The notes below the pieces were generated by a model. It made no database searches and was not told the DNA's origin. It was given only the letters and a program-made list of their open reading frames with translations. Made by a program: the position numbers and the translations under genes. Below are positions 6,405 through 8,274 of a stretch of 8,274 nt of DNA, in pieces. Location: contig JAKAMD010000145.1 in the NCBI GenBank assembly GCA_021823875.1, positions 1 to 8,274 on the forward strand. Direction: 5' to 3'. This DNA comes from Pseudomonadota bacterium. Lineage in GTDB: Bacteria > Pseudomonadota > Alphaproteobacteria > Rhizobiales > Xanthobacteraceae. The number at the start of each line of letters is the position of its first letter. Positions within the stretch are counted from its first letter, which is position 1.

Positions 6405-6410
6405 ATTATA
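6405..6410 (-). promoter_or_regulatory. Candidate -10 box (TATAAT) for the SDR gene
   Basis: A perfect TATAAT lies on the minus strand in an otherwise GC-rich gap, with its downstream end 16 bases before the SDR ATG. No good -35 is found at 16-18 bases; TTGGCA at 6443-6438 is too far away. Initiation about seven bases downstream would give a leader of only about ten bases carrying GAGA. Confidence 0.35.
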
Positions 6411-6486
6411 GGCGCCAATGCGCGGTGCGGGGCTTGATGCCAATTACCGCGGCAGCTTGCAAGGCGGGCCGAGACCGCCGTTCGGG

Positions 6487-7275
6487 TCAGCCATACGCGG
6501 CCACTTTTTCCTCGGGAATGGCGACTGTGTTCCAGGGTGCATGCGCGACCGGCCGGTCGGCGTTGAAGGGCTCGCCGCCGTCATAGAGCCGATAACGCAC
6601 GGCCGAGAAAATGTCGGTCGCGACCGCGCTGTTTTGCTCGCTCACCTCGCAAATGAATGCAGGGCGGATTTGATCCAGCATGCGGCGTTGGTTTTGAAGC
6701 ACCTCGATCTCGGCGCCTTCGACATCGATCTTGATGAGATCCGGGGGTGGGAATTGCGTGAGCAGCCAGTCAAGATTGAAAGTCGGAACGCACTGGCGAT
6801 GCCGAACGCCGCCCATCTGCGAATGGCCATATTCGGCCAACGCGTTCGATGCCCGCCCGCGTGCGGCAATATGGAAGGCGCGAATGCCGACTTGTCCGCC
6901 GACCGCAACCGGAACAACGGTGATCGGTGCGATCGCGGCGGAGGAAATCTCGCTACTGCGCCGGAGGAGCTGAACCAGCGAAACGTCGGGTTCGAAGGCG
7001 ATGATTTGCCCCTCGGCGCCGGCGCGGGCCGCGGCAGCCGCCGCGAACAGGCCGACATTGGCCCCGATATCCCACACGACGGTGCCCGGCCGGACAAACT
7101 GGGCGGCGCAGCGCAAGAGCGCCGGGTCGAGCGCATGCATCGGCTTGAAAGCGTAGGCGAGCGCAGCCGAGGGACTGACATAGATGATCGCCGCATCGAA
7201 CGGCGGCGGCAGGCGCCGCTTGAACGTCAACGGGCGCGTGACGCGTTCGGCCCAAGTTCTCAGCCTTATGATCAT
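6487..7275 (-). CDS. FkbM family SAM-dependent methyltransferase
   Basis: From the ATG at 7275 the protein has 262 residues. It carries the FkbM-type methyltransferase fold: motif I VVWDIGANVGLF (66-77) binds S-adenosylmethionine, IIAFEPD (91-97) holds the acidic residue for the SAM ribose, and DLIKIDVEGAE (179-189) is the characteristic FkbM motif. FkbM itself O-methylates a hydroxyl in FK506 biosynthesis; relatives methylate sugars of polysaccharides, lipopolysaccharide and glycolipids. The target here is unknown, and no glycosyltransferases are nearby. The frame can also start at GTG 7308 or ATG 7293. I prefer 7275 because GAGG lies six bases before it. The basic N-terminus has no signal peptide, so the enzyme should be cytoplasmic. 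Hand-counted GC is about 58% at 6601-6720, against about 70% in a der segment, hinting at separate origin. It lies between the purF and SDR genes with 98-140 base gaps. Confidence 0.9.
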   Translation of the reverse strand: MIIRLRTWAERVTRPLTFKRRLPPPFDAAIIYVSPSAALAYAFKPMHALDPALLRCAAQFVRPGTVVWDIGANVGLFAAAAAARAGAEGQIIAFEPDVSLVQLLRRSSEISSAAIAPITVVPVAVGGQVGIRAFHIAARGRASNALAEYGHSQMGGVRHRQCVPTFNLDWLLTQFPPPDLIKIDVEGAEIEVLQNQRRMLDQIRPAFICEVSEQNSAVATDIFSAVRYRLYDGGEPFNADRPVAHAPWNTVAIPEEKVAAYG

Positions 7276-7281
7276 GGCACG

Positions 7282-7285
7282 CCTC
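7282..7285 (-). promoter_or_regulatory. Ribosome binding site favouring the FkbM start at 7275
   Basis: On the minus strand GAGG lies six bases before ATG 7275. The alternatives (GTG 7308, ATG 7293) lack a site at proper distance; GAGAG before GTG 7308 is too close. Confidence 0.45.
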
Positions 7286-7374
7286 GGCCGCATGTTGAAA
7301 AACAACACTCGCTCTCATGCCTCGTCAGGCGCAAGTGCGGAGCCGGAAGAGAGCCTTCCTTCAAATAAATATCA

Positions 7375-7406
7375 GGTTCGTCGCGAAGGCCCGGGCTGGA
7401 CGAACC
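7375..7406 (-). terminator. Probable terminator of purF
   Basis: Nine bases after the purF stop, on the minus strand, GGTTCGTC (7406-7399) pairs perfectly with GACGAACC (7382-7375) around a 16-base GC-rich loop. The sequence then becomes AT-rich (TGATATTTATTTG) without being a pure T run. The position and the AT-rich tail suggest a factor-independent or partly Rho-dependent stop. It would separate purF from the FkbM and SDR genes, which would then need their own promoters. Confidence 0.5.
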
Positions 7407-7415
7407 GCTAAACGC

Positions 7416-8274
<859 letters not shown>

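Noticed and set aside
6418..7368. A 316-codon plus-strand open frame opposite the FkbM gene
   Set aside because: The minus strand encodes the SAM-binding and IDVEGAE motifs. The plus frame has no motif and no ribosome site.

Overview
The window is GC-rich chromosomal DNA from an alphaproteobacterium, most likely of the order Hyphomicrobiales (Bradyrhizobium, Rhodopseudomonas or Pseudolabrys-like). Three things suggest this: the protein styles (PanB, Der, PurF and the NnrU protein), the gene order NnrU-panB-yfgM-like-x-der facing SDR-purF, and a dispersed palindrome with GCGCATGATC ends of the kind common in those genomes. Genes are packed closely and no gene-free stretch exceeds 200 bases.

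Layout. Bases 1-1086 (minus) hold the N-terminal 362 residues of an FAD-dependent oxidoreductase that runs off the left edge. Divergent from it, a plus-strand series runs: an NnrU-family membrane protein (1204-1785); a composite palindromic repeat that supplies the nnrU stop codon; panB for pantothenate/CoA synthesis (1869-2696); a block of GC hairpins; a YfgM-like anchored TPR protein (2889-3545); a Lys/Pro-rich lipoprotein (3555-4142); and der, the ribosome-assembly double GTPase (4260-5624). Facing these on the minus strand are an SDR oxidoreductase (5648-6388), a FkbM-type methyltransferase (6487-7275) and the C-terminal part of purF (7416 to the right edge).

How the genes relate. Most are housekeeping. 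The yfgM-like gene, the lipoprotein and der form a compact unit that mirrors the yfgM-bamB-der arrangement of E. coli. The slot where BamB, an outer-membrane assembly lipoprotein, would sit is held by a short, low-complexity lipoprotein with no visible beta-propeller. The FkbM gene between purF and the SDR has lower sampled GC than its neighbours and looks like an insertion into a core locus.

I see no phage genes, transposase, CRISPR array, tRNA or rRNA, and nothing that clearly amounts to a new multi-gene system. The best leads are the lipoprotein in the bamB slot, the composite palindrome at the nnrU stop, the hairpin in front of der, and the FkbM insertion.
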